The position numbers were made by a program, and so were the translations under genes. Below the pieces are notes generated by a model. It was given only the letters and a program-made list of their open reading frames with translations. It was not told where the DNA came from and made no database searches. This document shows, one piece after another, positions 1 through 9,335 of a stretch of DNA of 64,000 nucleotides (position 1 is the first letter of the stretch; every line of letters begins with the position of its first letter). This stretch comes from Achromobacter deleyi (lineage in GTDB: Bacteria; Pseudomonadota; Gammaproteobacteria; Burkholderiales; Burkholderiaceae_B), in the NCBI RefSeq assembly GCF_016127315.1, contig NZ_CP065997.1:6448001-6512000 (forward strand), given 5' to 3'.

Positions 1-1
1 C

Positions 2-394
2 GGCGGCGAGCTGAACGCCAACCTGGCCGGCCGCCGCGCCGACGCCGACCTGGCCGTGTCCGACTACAACCAGGCCGTGCTCGACGCCGTGCACCAGGTC
101 GCCGACGCGCTCGACGGCCTGCGCCTGCTGGAACAGGAACGGACGCAGCAGCGCCAGGCGCGCGAAGCCATCGAGGCCGCCTATGAGCTGGCCGTCAACC
201 GCTACAAGGCCGGCATGGGCAACTACCTGACCGTCCTGGTCGCGCAGACCGGCGTGCTGACCCAGGCGCGGCTCGACACCGACCTGCGCATCCGCGCCTA
301 CCAGCTCGACGCCAACCTGGCCAACGCGCTGGGCGGCGGCTACGTCCCCGCCCCCGCGCAGCAGCCCGCGCCCGCCACGAACTCCACTCATTGA
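2..394 (+). CDS. Outer-membrane efflux channel (TolC/NodT type), 3' end only
   Basis: The gene enters from the left edge; only the last 130 codons are present, read in the frame that ends with TGA at 392-394. The visible part is a long amphipathic helix rich in Ala, Gln and Leu, with the motif RYKAGMGNYL followed by a helix with LTQARL. This is the repeated signature of the C-terminal half of TolC/NodT-type channel subunits. The protein ends in a Pro/Ala-rich tail, common in the NodT branch. It lies directly before emrA and emrB and slightly overlaps a possible TTG start of emrA, so it is most likely the outer-membrane member of the same tripartite pump. The lipoprotein signal expected for NodT proteins lies outside the window. 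Confidence 0.85.
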   Translation, partial: GGELNANLAGRRADADLAVSDYNQAVLDAVHQVADALDGLRLLEQERTQQRQAREAIEAAYELAVNRYKAGMGNYLTVLVAQTGVLTQARLDTDLRIRAYQLDANLANALGGGYVPAPAQQPAPATNSTH

Positions 395-414
395 ACGCTC
401 CGGATTCAGACGTC

Positions 415-1674
415 ATGAACGCAGCCACTCCCACGACCAACCCCGCCCGCAAACGCCTGCTGCTGACCGCGACCGGCGTTTTCATCCTCATCGCGATCGC
501 CTACGGCATCTGGTGGGCCCTGTTCGGCGCCCACTTCGAAAGCACCGACGACGCCTACGTGCACGGCAACCTGGTGCAGATCACGCCCCAGGTGCCCGGC
601 ACCGTGGTCGCCATCGAGGCCGACGACACCGAGACCGTCACCGCCGGCCAGCCGCTGGTGCGCATCGATCCGGCCGACACGCAGGTCGCCCTGCAGCAGG
701 CCGAGGCCAAGCTGGCGCAGACCGTGCGCCAGGTCCGCACCTACTACGTCCAGAACGACGCGCTGGCCGCTGACGTCGACCTGCGCCAGGCCGACATCCA
801 GCGCGCGCAGGCCGAACTGACCCGCGCCCAGAGCGACGTCACCCGCCGCCAGCAACTGGCCAAGTCGGGCGGCGTCAGCGGCGAGGAAATCCTGCACGCC
901 GAAGCCGCGCTCAAGACCGCGCAGTCCGGCCTGGCGCAGGCCCGCGCCGCGCTGGCCGCCTCGCGCGCCAAGCTGGCGACCAACCAGGCGCTGACGCAAG
1001 GCACCACGGTGGCCGACCACCCTGACGTGCGCCAGGCCGTCGCCGGCCTGCGCAACGCCTGGCTGGCGCAATCGCGCACGGTGCTGCCCGCCCCCGTCGG
1101 CGGCGTCATCGCCCGCCGCACCGTCCAGGTAGGCCAGCGCGTGGCCCCCGGCGCCGCGCTCATGACGGTGGTGCCGCTGGACCAGGTCTGGGTCGAAGCC
1201 AACTTCAAGGAAGGCCAGCTGCGCAAGATGCGCATCGGCCAGCCGGTCACGATGACCGCCGACCTGTACGGCAGCTCGGTCACCTACCACGGCAAGATCG
1301 CCGGCCTGGACGCCGGCACCGGCAGCGCCTTCGCCCTGCTGCCGGCCCAGAACGCCACCGGCAACTGGATCAAGGTGGTGCAGCGCGTGCCCGTGCGCAT
1401 CGCCCTCGACCCCGAGGACCTGAAGACGCATCCGCTGCGCGTGGGCCTGTCGATGGACGTGGAAGTCGACGTCGGCAAGCAGGACGGCGAAGCGCTGACC
1501 ACCGCCGCCCGCAAGGAACCGGCCTGGTCGACGCGCGCCTTCGAACCGGCCCATGACGAGGTCGACGCCCTGATCGGCAAGATCATCCAGGCCAACCTCG
1601 CCTCCGACGAATTCACCCCGCAGGCGGCGCAGTCGCCCGTGGCCAAAGAGGGCTTGGCGCTCGGCGCCAAGTAA
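415..1674 (+). CDS. emrA: EmrA/HlyD-type membrane fusion protein of a multidrug efflux pump
   Basis: Periplasmic adaptor linking an inner-membrane MFS pump to an outer-membrane channel. From the ATG the protein has 419 residues: a short cytoplasmic N-terminus, one membrane anchor at about residues 15-37, the typical ESTDDAYVHG start of the lipoyl-like half-domain, a long Ala/Gln-rich coiled coil (about 90-205), the second lipoyl half with VLPAPVGGVI, and a beta-barrel with VWVEANFKE. These are standard EmrA/HlyD_D23 features. A TTG at 391 in the same frame would overlap the stop of the channel gene; I prefer the ATG at 415 because the extra eight residues look non-conserved, but the choice is open. 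emrB follows after 12 bases, so the three genes form an operon. The substrate cannot be read from sequence. Confidence 0.9.
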   Translation: MNAATPTTNPARKRLLLTATGVFILIAIAYGIWWALFGAHFESTDDAYVHGNLVQITPQVPGTVVAIEADDTETVTAGQPLVRIDPADTQVALQQAEAKLAQTVRQVRTYYVQNDALAADVDLRQADIQRAQAELTRAQSDVTRRQQLAKSGGVSGEEILHAEAALKTAQSGLAQARAALAASRAKLATNQALTQGTTVADHPDVRQAVAGLRNAWLAQSRTVLPAPVGGVIARRTVQVGQRVAPGAALMTVVPLDQVWVEANFKEGQLRKMRIGQPVTMTADLYGSSVTYHGKIAGLDAGTGSAFALLPAQNATGNWIKVVQRVPVRIALDPEDLKTHPLRVGLSMDVEVDVGKQDGEALTTAARKEPAWSTRAFEPAHDEVDALIGKIIQANLASDEFTPQAAQSPVAKEGLALGAK

Positions 1675-1686
1675 GGGAGCTTTCCC

Positions 1687-3306
1687 ATGAGCACCACCGC
1701 TCAGCCCGCGGCCGGCGGCGCCCCCGCCGAGCCGACCGTACTCCCGCCCGGGACCTACCCGCCGCTGGAAGGCGCCACCCGCATCATCGGGTCGATCGCG
1801 CTGTCCACGGCGGTGTTCATGAACGTGCTGGACACCTCGATCGCGAACGTGTCCATTCCCACCATCTCCGGCGACCTCGGTGTCAGCTCCAGCCAGGGCA
1901 CCTGGGTCATCACCTCGTTCGCGGTGGCCAACGCCATCACCGTGCCGCTGACCGGCTGGCTGACGCAGCGCTTCGGCCAGGTACGGCTGTTCCTGATCTC
2001 CACCCTGCTGTTCGTGCTGGCCTCGTGGCTGTGCGGCTTCTCGCCCTCGCTCGAAGCCCTGATCGCGTTCCGCGTGCTGCAGGGCGCCGTGGCCGGGCCG
2101 ATGATCCCGCTGTCGCAGACCCTGATGCTGGCCAGCTTCCCCAAGTCCAAGGCGGGCATGGCGCTGGCGGTCTGGTCCATGACGACACTGGTGGCGCCGG
2201 TGGCCGGCCCCCTGCTCGGCGGCTGGATCTCCGACAACTACACCTGGCCGTGGATCTTCTACATCAACGTGCCGGTGGGCCTGCTGGCGGCGTGGATCAG
2301 CTGGCGCATCTACGGCAACCGCGAATCGCTGACCCGCAAGCTGCCGATCGACAAGCTCGGCCTGGTGCTGCTGGTGGTGTGGGTCGGTTCGCTGCAGATC
2401 ATGCTCGACAAGGGCAAGGAACTGGACTGGTTCGCCAGCCCCACCATCATCGCCCTGGCCGCCATCGCCTTCGTCGCCTTCGTCTTCTTCCTCATCTGGG
2501 AGCTGACCGACGCGCACCCGGTGGTCGACCTGCGCCTGTTCAAGATCCGCAACTTCACGGTCGGCGCGCTGACGCTGGCGGTGGCCTACGGCGTGTTCTT
2601 CGGCAACGTGGTGCTGCTGCCGCTCTGGCTGCAGAGCTACATGGGCTACACGGCCACCTACGCCGGCCTGGTGACCGCGCCGGTGGGCCTGCTGGCCATC
2701 CTGCTCACGCCGATGGTGGGCAAGATGCTGGCCACCCGCGACCCGCGCCAGATCGTGACGGTGGCGTTCCTGATCTTCGCGCTGGTGTGCTTCATGCGTT
2801 CGGGCTTCAACACCCAGACCGACGTGCGCACGCTGATGATCCCGACCATCATCCAGGGCGCGGCCATGGCGGCGTTCTTCGTGCCGCTGACCTCGATCAC
2901 GCTGTCGAGCATCGAGCCCTGGCGCATCCCGGCCGCCTCGGGCCTGTCGAACTTCCTGCGGCTGACCGCGGGCGCCTTCGGCACCTCGATCGCGACCACC
3001 CTGTGGGAGAACCGCGCGACGCTGCACCATGTGCAATTGACCGAGTCCGCGCGGCCCGGCCAGCAGGCGTTCGACCAGACGCTCAACGTCCTGCAGAACA
3101 CGGTCGGCATGTCGCACCAGCAGGCCTTGAGCACGGTCGACCGGCTGATCAACGCGCAGGCGTTCACGATGTCCGCGGTGGATGTGTTCTACGCCTCGGC
3201 GGTGATCTTCCTGTTGCTGACCGGCCTGGTCTGGTTCGCCCGGCCACGCTCGACCAAGGCGGGCGGTGGCGGCGGCGCGGCGGAAGCGGCGGCGGGCGCC
3301 CACTGA
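1687..3306 (+). CDS. emrB: EmrB/QacA-family (DHA2) MFS drug transporter, 14 TM helices
   Basis: Proton-driven inner-membrane exporter. At 539 residues it matches the 14-helix DHA2 family. Visible landmarks are the DTSIANVSIPTI segment in TM1 (family consensus LDxTIVNVALP), the motif A region LTQRFGQ after TM2, and the motif C region VAPVAGPLLGGW near residue 170, followed by WIFYINVPVG. The N-terminus carries about 30 polar Ala/Pro/Gly residues before the first helix. The start at 1687 sits behind AAGGGAGC, a good ribosome-binding site. With emrA and the channel gene it forms an EmrAB-TolC-type pump. A strong terminator follows after 25 bases, ending the operon. Confidence 0.93.
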   Translation: MSTTAQPAAGGAPAEPTVLPPGTYPPLEGATRIIGSIALSTAVFMNVLDTSIANVSIPTISGDLGVSSSQGTWVITSFAVANAITVPLTGWLTQRFGQVRLFLISTLLFVLASWLCGFSPSLEALIAFRVLQGAVAGPMIPLSQTLMLASFPKSKAGMALAVWSMTTLVAPVAGPLLGGWISDNYTWPWIFYINVPVGLLAAWISWRIYGNRESLTRKLPIDKLGLVLLVVWVGSLQIMLDKGKELDWFASPTIIALAAIAFVAFVFFLIWELTDAHPVVDLRLFKIRNFTVGALTLAVAYGVFFGNVVLLPLWLQSYMGYTATYAGLVTAPVGLLAILLTPMVGKMLATRDPRQIVTVAFLIFALVCFMRSGFNTQTDVRTLMIPTIIQGAAMAAFFVPLTSITLSSIEPWRIPAASGLSNFLRLTAGAFGTSIATTLWENRATLHHVQLTESARPGQQAFDQTLNVLQNTVGMSHQQALSTVDRLINAQAFTMSAVDVFYASAVIFLLLTGLVWFARPRSTKAGGGGGAAEAAAGAH

Positions 3307-3331
3307 GCCTCTCCGGACAGAGGCCAAGACA

Positions 3332-3365
3332 AAGGGCCCGGCAGATTCTGCCGGGCCCTTTTTTT
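3332..3365 (+). terminator. Rho-independent terminator after emrB
   Basis: A near-perfect 13-bp stem (AAGGGCCCGGCAG with its complement) closed by a tiny loop, followed by a run of eight T. It ends the efflux operon. The T run reaches the stop codon of the convergent gene on the minus strand. Confidence 0.93.
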
Positions 3366-4336
3366 CAATTTTTTAGTAACGCATGCCAGTCCTGCCGCTC
3401 GATCACCTCCGGCGGCAGCGCGCTTACCGGCGACAGGTTGATCACCGACACACCGCGCCCCCGCCACTGTTGCGCGGCGAAACGGAACGAGGGTTCGATC
3501 AGGCGGGCGAAGTTGCGCGTCAGCCGGCTGGTCTGAGGCGTCTCGCCCTCGTCATAGAAACGCATGCCATGCTGCAGCGTCAGATCCAGGCCGTGCACGT
3601 AAACCTTGCGCGCGCCACCGGAAATCATGACCTGCAACGCCACATAGGCCACCGTATCGGCGTCGAACACCCCAAGTGACGCGTCGAAGCTGTAGCCCAG
3701 CCCCTGCTTGGCATCCAACAACCGCAGGTCCGGCGACGCCGCCACCATGCGCTTGAGCACTGCGGGCGCCGCGCTACGCTGGTAGGCGCGCTCGGAAATG
3801 AATTCGATGATACAAATGCGGCAACGAATGTATTCCTGCGGAATTCCCTGCATGATGTAGCGCAGCACATCAGGCAGCACATACAGCGTCAGGTCACAAG
3901 CGACGATCTCGCGCACCAGATCAATGCGGTCTCGCACGAAGTTCTGGTCGATGATGCAGTAATACTTGAACTGCAGATCGAACTTGCGCTTTAGCGTGAT
4001 CGAACCGTTCACCCCCATGGCCGCCCGGATATTCAGGCGGTCATAGGGAATCTCGGCAATCGAGGGGCCGCTCAGAATCAGATGCATCTCGTCGTCGCTG
4101 GGGTCGTATCCCTGCTCCAACGGCGTAATCGGCATGGAACGGCCCAGCGCCCGAAAACCACAGATCACCCCAGCCGGATTGCGCCAGATACGCACGAACG
4201 GCCACAGGTGCTGATTGTGGCGCTGCGTGCGCGACCGCATCATCCGGAACAGCTTGCGAACGAAGCGGTCCGCACGACTGCCGCCCACCCGAACAGTGGG
4301 AGCGGCGATGGAATCGACCATGGTCTCGGCCCTCAT
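3365..4336 (-). CDS. Putative LPS core biosynthesis protein (WaaZ / DUF115-like glycosyltransferase family)
   Basis: 323 residues. An N-terminal basic stretch is followed by LILSGPSIAEIP at about residues 86-97 and by MGVNGSITL some 15 residues later. This spacing is typical of the nucleotide-sugar binding fold shared by DUF115/MAF proteins, family-42 sialyltransferases and WaaZ-like LPS core proteins. A second block, VFDADTVAYVALQ followed by VYVHGLDL, matches the second half of that fold. I therefore infer a cytoplasmic glycosyltransferase acting on the LPS core or another surface glycan; the exact sugar is not known. It starts 7 bases after the dehydrogenase gene ends, so the two may be cotranscribed. 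An ATG at 4321, about 10 bases after GAGGG, is an alternative start. Its base composition looks less G+C-rich than its neighbours. Confidence 0.55.
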   Translation of the reverse strand: MRAETMVDSIAAPTVRVGGSRADRFVRKLFRMMRSRTQRHNQHLWPFVRIWRNPAGVICGFRALGRSMPITPLEQGYDPSDDEMHLILSGPSIAEIPYDRLNIRAAMGVNGSITLKRKFDLQFKYYCIIDQNFVRDRIDLVREIVACDLTLYVLPDVLRYIMQGIPQEYIRCRICIIEFISERAYQRSAAPAVLKRMVAASPDLRLLDAKQGLGYSFDASLGVFDADTVAYVALQVMISGGARKVYVHGLDLTLQHGMRFYDEGETPQTSRLTRNFARLIEPSFRFAAQQWRGRGVSVINLSPVSALPPEVIERQDWHALLKN

Positions 4337-4342
4337 ACAGCG

Positions 4343-5410
4343 CTATACCGACGCGATAAGCGACGCGATGGCGTCGCCTACCTCGGCGGTCGATGCGGTG
4401 CCCTTCATGTCGCGCGTGCGTGGGCCTTCGGCCAGCACCGATTCAATGGCGCGGACCACGGCCGCCGAGGCGTCCGGATATCCGAGGAAATCCAGCATCA
4501 GCGCGCCGCTCCAGATCTGGCCGATCGGGTTGGCGATGCCCTTGCCGTAAATATCGGGTGCAGAACCATGCACGGGCTCGAACAGCGAGGGAAACCTACG
4601 TTCGGGATTCAGGTTGGCCGAGGGCGCAATGCCAATGGTTCCCGTGCAGGCGGGGCCAAGGTCGGAAAGAATATCGCCGAAAAGATTGGAAGCTACGACC
4701 ACGTCGAACCAGTCAGGATGTTGCACGAAATGCGCGCAGAGGATATCGATGTGATATTTGTCCCAACGAACATCCGGATAGTTCCCGGCCATTTCCGCCA
4801 CGCGCTGATCCCACCAGGGCATTGAAATCGAAATGCCGTTGGACTTGGTCGCCGCCGTCAGGTGCTTGCCGCGCTTGCGGGCCAGCTCGAAGGCGAATTT
4901 CAGCACGCGCTCGGCGCCGATGCGGGTAAATACGCTTTCCTGGATGACGACTTCGCGCTCGGTGCCACCAAACAGGACGCCGCCGCTGTTGGAATATTCA
5001 CCCTCGGTGTTTTCACGCACGATGAAGAAATCGATCTCGCCGGGCTGGCGGCCGGCCAGCGGCGACGGCACACCCGGCATCAGGCGTACCGGACGCAGAT
5101 TGATGTATTGGTCGAATTCACGGCGGAACTTGAACAGCGAGCCCCACAGCGCCTCGTGGTCGGGCACCGTGGCCGGCCAGCCGATGGCGCCGAAGAAAAT
5201 CGCTTCATGCTGGCCGATCTGCCGCTGCCAATCGTCCGGCATCATCTTGCCGTGCTCGGCGTAATAATCGCAGCTCCAGTCGAAGTGGTCCCACTGGAAA
5301 TCAATGCCAAAGCGCGACGCCACGGCGTCGAGTACTTTCAAGCCCTCCGGAACGACTTCCTTGCCGATTCCGTCCCCTGGGATCACCGCAATTTTGTGCT
5401 TTTTTGCCAC
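4343..5410 (-). CDS. Tartrate / D-malate-type dehydrogenase (isocitrate/isopropylmalate dehydrogenase family)
   Basis: NAD-dependent beta-decarboxylating dehydrogenase of the TtuC/DmlA group, which oxidises tartrate, D-malate or 3-isopropylmalate. The N-terminus AVIPGDGIGKEV, the substrate-binding ENTEGEYSN segment, the metal-binding NLFGDILSDL and the NAD-binding FEPVHGSAPDI all match the family. I place the start at GTG 5410, giving 355 residues, because AAGGA lies at good spacing upstream and the family fold starts there. The reading frame stays open for another 97 codons upstream, but that part resembles no protein. Substrate choice within the family (tartrate versus D-malate versus 3-isopropylmalate) is inferred only; no leuCD neighbours are present, which argues against a leucine role. 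Confidence 0.85.
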   Translation of the reverse strand: MAKKHKIAVIPGDGIGKEVVPEGLKVLDAVASRFGIDFQWDHFDWSCDYYAEHGKMMPDDWQRQIGQHEAIFFGAIGWPATVPDHEALWGSLFKFRREFDQYINLRPVRLMPGVPSPLAGRQPGEIDFFIVRENTEGEYSNSGGVLFGGTEREVVIQESVFTRIGAERVLKFAFELARKRGKHLTAATKSNGISISMPWWDQRVAEMAGNYPDVRWDKYHIDILCAHFVQHPDWFDVVVASNLFGDILSDLGPACTGTIGIAPSANLNPERRFPSLFEPVHGSAPDIYGKGIANPIGQIWSGALMLDFLGYPDASAAVVRAIESVLAEGPRTRDMKGTASTAEVGDAIASLIASV

Positions 5411-5555
5411 CACCGTTTCCTTTGCATCCTGGATTGCATCGCCCAGAATCATAGGCATAAATGAGGGCAACGCAATACCCCAAGTTACAAACAACGTACT
5501 ACCCTGCGTTACAACAAACCGGACGCAAATTTGTTCCGCAAATGGAATACAGAAT

Positions 5556-7079
5556 TCAACGGCGCGTCTTGGACCCCAGCAGCGATCCCAGGATGCCACG
5601 CGCCAGTTGCGTCGCGATCGAACGCGCCGTGCTCTTGGCGAAAGTCTGCACCACGCCGTCGCGCTTGCCGCCGCGCGGGCCGGTGGAGCCGAACAGCACA
5701 TCGTTCAGGCTGTCCATCAGGCCGCCGCCCTGCGCCTCGGCTGGCGCGCCGCCCGCCGTCGGCGTTGGCGCGGCCCTCCCAGGGGCCTGATCGGCCGGCG
5801 CCGCCGCGCGTCCGGCCAGCACTTCGTAGGCGGATTCGCGGTCGATGGCCTTGTCATATTTGGCGGACATGGGGCTGCCCTGGCGCAAGGCCTGGCACTC
5901 GGCGTCGGTGGCCGGGCCGATGCGGCTGCCGGGCGGCACGATCCAGGCGCGCTCGGTCGGCATCGGCCGGCCCTTGGCGTCCAGCAGCGACACCAGCGCC
6001 TCGCCCACGCCCAATTCGGTAATGGCCGCCTCGATATCCAGCCCCGGATTGGGCCGCATGGTCTGGGCCGCGGTCTTGACGGCCTTCTGGTCGCGCGGCG
6101 TGAAGGCGCGCAACGCGTGCTGCACCCGGTTGCCCAACTGGCCCAGCACGGTGTCCGGAATGTCCAGCGGGTTCTGCGTCACGAAATAGACGCCCACGCC
6201 CTTGGAACGCACCAGCCGCACCACCTGCTCGATCTTGCTCAGCAGCGCCGGCGGCGCGTCGTTGAACAGCAGGTGCGCCTCGTCGAAGAAGAACACCAGT
6301 TTGGGCTGGTCGACGTCGCCCACTTCCGGCAGTTTCTCGTACAGGTCGGCCAGCAGCCACAGCAGGAAGATGGCGTACAGCCGAGGCGCCTGCATCAGCT
6401 TGTCGGCGGCCAGCACGTTGACGATGCCGTGGCCCTGGGCGTCGGTGCGCATCAGGTCGGCCACGTCCAGCATCGGCTCGCCGAAGAATTTCTCGGCGCC
6501 CTGCGACTCCAGCGCCAGCAGGCCGCGCTGGATCGCGCCGACGCTGGCGGCGGACACATTGCCATAGCGCGTCTTGAGCTCGGCGGCGCGGTCGGCGACG
6601 TTCTGCAGCATGGCGCGCAGGTCTTTCAGGTCCAGCAGCAGTTGGCCTTCGTCGTCCGCCACCTTGAACACCAGCGTCAGCACGCCTTCCTGGGTGTCGT
6701 TCAGTTCGAGGATGCGCGCCAGCAGCAGCGGCCCCATGTCGGTGATGGTGGCGCGCACCGGCGTGCCCTGCTCGCCGAACACATCCCACAAGGCCACCGG
6801 GCTGGCGCCCCAGGCCGGTTCGTCCAGGCCCAGGTTCTTGAACCGCTCCTGCAGCTTGGGGCTGGCCACCCCCGCCTGCGAGATGCCGGTCAGGTCGCCC
6901 TTGACGTCGGCCATGAAGACCGGCGTGCCGAGGCGGGAAAAGGACTCGGCCAGGACCTGCAGGGTGACGGTCTTGCCGGTGCCGGTGGCGCCGGTGATGC
7001 AGCCGTGGCGGTTGGCCAGGGCTGGCAGCAGCGCCAACTCGGTCTGCGCATTCTTGGCGATGACGATGGGGTTGGGCAT
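5556..7079 (-). CDS. HerA-like ATPase of the DUF853 (YjgR) family
   Basis: 507 residues, close to the usual length for this family. A Walker A motif GATGTGKT at residues 30-37 and a hydrophobic Walker B with [10 protein letters not shown] mark a FtsK/HerA-type P-loop ATPase; [11 protein letters not shown] and [13 protein letters not shown] are typical of DUF853. The C-terminus has a Pro/Ala/Gly-rich linker and then [14 protein letters not shown] before a basic tail. HerA relatives pump or remodel DNA, but the cellular job of the DUF853 branch is not established to my knowledge. It is transcribed away from yebC and about 145 bases before the dehydrogenase gene. Confidence 0.85.
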   Translation of the reverse strand: MPNPIVIAKNAQTELALLPALANRHGCITGATGTGKTVTLQVLAESFSRLGTPVFMADVKGDLTGISQAGVASPKLQERFKNLGLDEPAWGASPVALWDVFGEQGTPVRATITDMGPLLLARILELNDTQEGVLTLVFKVADDEGQLLLDLKDLRAMLQNVADRAAELKTRYGNVSAASVGAIQRGLLALESQGAEKFFGEPMLDVADLMRTDAQGHGIVNVLAADKLMQAPRLYAIFLLWLLADLYEKLPEVGDVDQPKLVFFFDEAHLLFNDAPPALLSKIEQVVRLVRSKGVGVYFVTQNPLDIPDTVLGQLGNRVQHALRAFTPRDQKAVKTAAQTMRPNPGLDIEAAITELGVGEALVSLLDAKGRPMPTERAWIVPPGSRIGPATDAECQALRQGSPMSAKYDKAIDRESAYEVLAGRAAAPADQAPGRAAPTPTAGGAPAEAQGGGLMDSLNDVLFGSTGPRGGKRDGVVQTFAKSTARSIATQLARGILGSLLGSKTRR

Positions 7080-7238
7080 GGGCTGCTCTCCGGACCGTAA
7101 TGACTCAGATGCCCAAGTGTAGAGCCTGCGGTGGCGCTTGTGCGCGTGGCAATATGGACACAGGCGGCCGACTCCCGGGCGCGCGGGCCGCCGGCACGGT
7201 AAAATGCCCTTTTTGCAGACAATTTATCCTGGGAAGCC

Positions 7239-7970
7239 ATGGCCGGACACAGCAAATGGGCCAATATTCAGCACCGCAAAGGCCGCCAAGACGCCAAACG
7301 CGGAAAGCTCTGGACCAAGATCATTCGTGAAATCACCGTGGCGGCGCGCGCCGGCGGCCCCGACCCGGACAGCAACCCGCGCTTGCGCATGGCCTGGGAC
7401 AAGGCCACCGACGCCAACATGCCCAAGGACAACATCCAGCGCGCCATCCAGCGCGGCGCGGGCGGCGCGGACGGCGAAGCGTACGAAGAAGTGCGCTACG
7501 AGGGTTACGGCATCGGTGGCGCGGCGGTCATCGTCGACTGCATGACCGACAACCGCACCCGCACCGTGGCCGAAGTGCGCCACGCCTTCGCCAAGAACGG
7601 CGGCAACCTGGGCCAGGAAGGCTCGGTGGCCTTCATGTTCAAACACTGCGGCCAATTCGTGTTCGCCCCCGGCACGCCGGAAGACCAGGTCATGGAAGCC
7701 GCCCTCGAGGCCGGCGCCGAAGACGTCGCCACCGACGAGGAAGGCGTGATCGAAGTCATCTGCGCGCCGACCGACTACGCCGCCGTGCGCAAGGCGTTCG
7801 ACGACGCCGGCCTGAAGGCCGAAGTCGACGGCATCGTCATGAAGGCCCTGAACGAAACCGAACTGGCCGGCGAAGACGCCATCAAGATGCAGAAGCTGCT
7901 CGACGCCCTGGAAGGCCTGGACGACGTGCAGGAAGTCTATACCACCGTCATTTTCGACGAAGCGCAGTAA
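7239..7970 (+). CDS. yebC: YebC/PmpR-family protein
   Basis: 243 residues, the normal length. The N-terminus [19 protein letters not shown] is the family hallmark, followed by [11 protein letters not shown] and the acidic [12 protein letters not shown] region. Members were described as DNA-binding regulators; some are now linked to easing ribosome stalling at proline stretches. Which role dominates here is unknown. A -10-like TAAAAT lies about 40 bases before the start. The gene begins a plus-strand run of housekeeping genes, with purD following after 45 bases. Confidence 0.95.
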   Translation: MAGHSKWANIQHRKGRQDAKRGKLWTKIIREITVAARAGGPDPDSNPRLRMAWDKATDANMPKDNIQRAIQRGAGGADGEAYEEVRYEGYGIGGAAVIVDCMTDNRTRTVAEVRHAFAKNGGNLGQEGSVAFMFKHCGQFVFAPGTPEDQVMEAALEAGAEDVATDEEGVIEVICAPTDYAAVRKAFDDAGLKAEVDGIVMKALNETELAGEDAIKMQKLLDALEGLDDVQEVYTTVIFDEAQ

Positions 7971-8015
7971 GTTGTCTCGCGACACTCGACTGGCAACCTT
8001 AAGAATCACGCAACA

Positions 8016-9323
8016 ATGAAACTCCTGGTAATTGGCTCGGGCGGCCGCGAACATGCCCTCGCCTGGCGACTGGCCCGCTCCCCGCGCGTACACAAGGTGT
8101 ACGTGGCGCCGGGCAACGGTGGCACGCAACGGGCCGAGCAGATGGAAAACATCGCGCTCACCAATGCCGAGGAATTGGCTGATTTCGTCCAGCGCGAAGG
8201 CATCGCCCTGACCGTCGTCGGCCCCGAGGCGCCGCTGGCCGCCGGCGTGGTCGACGTCTTCCGCGCCCGCGGCCTGAAGATCTTCGGGCCGACCAAGGCC
8301 GCCGCGCAGCTGGAAAGCTCCAAGGACTACGCCAAGGCCTTCATGGTCCGGCACAACATCCCGACCGCGCGCTACGAGACCTTCACCGATCCCGCCGCCG
8401 CCCACGCCTATATCGACCAGGAAGGCGCCCCCATCGTGATCAAGGCCGACGGCCTGGCCGCGGGCAAGGGCGTGGTGGTCGCCGCCACGCTCGAAGAGGC
8501 GCATGCCGCCGTCGACGCCATGCTGGGCGACGGCTCCATGGGCGAAGCCGGCGCGCGCGTCGTCATCGAGGAATGCCTGGTGGGCGAGGAAGCCAGCTTC
8601 ATCGTCATGTGCGACGGCCGCAACGTGCTGGCCCTGGCCACCAGCCAGGACCACAAGCGCCTGCAGGACGGCGACCAGGGCCCGAACACCGGCGGCATGG
8701 GCGCCTACTCGCCCGCCCCCATCGTCACGCCCGAACTGCACCACCGCATCATGCGCGAAATCATCCTGCCGACCGTGCAGGGCATGACGCGCGACGGCAT
8801 CCCCTACACCGGCTTCCTGTACGCCGGCCTGATGATCGCCCCCGGCGATGATCCCGACCGCGCCATCAAGACACTGGAATTCAACTGCCGCATGGGCGAT
8901 CCGGAAACCCAGCCGATCATGATGCGCGTCAAGAGCGACCTGCTGGACGCGCTCGAGCACGCCGTCGAAGGCACGCTGGACCAGGCCGACATCACCTGGG
9001 ACCGCCGCACCGCCCTGGGCGTGGTGCTGGCTTCGCACAACTACCCCAATACCCCGCGCACCGGCGACGTCATCCGCGGCCTGCCCGCCGACGCCGACGA
9101 CTGCATGGTGTTCCACGCGGCCACCCGCCTGGAAGGCGAGGAAACCCAGACCACCGGCGGCCGCGTGCTGTGCGTCACCGCGCTGGGCGACTCGGTCAAG
9201 ATGGCGCGCGACCGCGTGTACGAAGCGATCGACGGCATCCACTTCGACGGCCGCCAGTACCGCAGCGATATCGGCTGGCGCGCGCTCAAGCCGTCGCAGC
9301 AGAAGCCCAAGTCGAACGCGTAA
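8016..9323 (+). CDS. purD: Phosphoribosylamine-glycine ligase (GARS)
   Basis: Second step of de novo purine synthesis: joins glycine to 5-phosphoribosylamine using ATP. 435 residues, slightly longer than E. coli PurD. The N-terminal GSGGREHALAW motif, KADGLAAGKGVVV in the ATP-grasp domain, GPNTGGMGAYSP and FNCRMGDPETQ are all conserved family signatures. It lies between yebC and hemF; the start follows a short AT-containing spacer. No fusion with purM or purN is seen. Confidence 0.97.
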   Translation: MKLLVIGSGGREHALAWRLARSPRVHKVYVAPGNGGTQRAEQMENIALTNAEELADFVQREGIALTVVGPEAPLAAGVVDVFRARGLKIFGPTKAAAQLESSKDYAKAFMVRHNIPTARYETFTDPAAAHAYIDQEGAPIVIKADGLAAGKGVVVAATLEEAHAAVDAMLGDGSMGEAGARVVIEECLVGEEASFIVMCDGRNVLALATSQDHKRLQDGDQGPNTGGMGAYSPAPIVTPELHHRIMREIILPTVQGMTRDGIPYTGFLYAGLMIAPGDDPDRAIKTLEFNCRMGDPETQPIMMRVKSDLLDALEHAVEGTLDQADITWDRRTALGVVLASHNYPNTPRTGDVIRGLPADADDCMVFHAATRLEGEETQTTGGRVLCVTALGDSVKMARDRVYEAIDGIHFDGRQYRSDIGWRALKPSQQKPKSNA

Positions 9324-9335
9324 CCGGAAGCGCCG

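Noticed and set aside
406..3327. 973-codon minus-strand frame opposite emrAB
   Set aside because: Mirror of two clear efflux genes; no family motif and extreme His/Gln/Arg bias.
5411..5701. N-terminal extension of the tartrate-type dehydrogenase
   Set aside because: The extra 97 codons resemble no protein, and a proper ribosome-binding site precedes GTG 5410, where the conserved fold begins.
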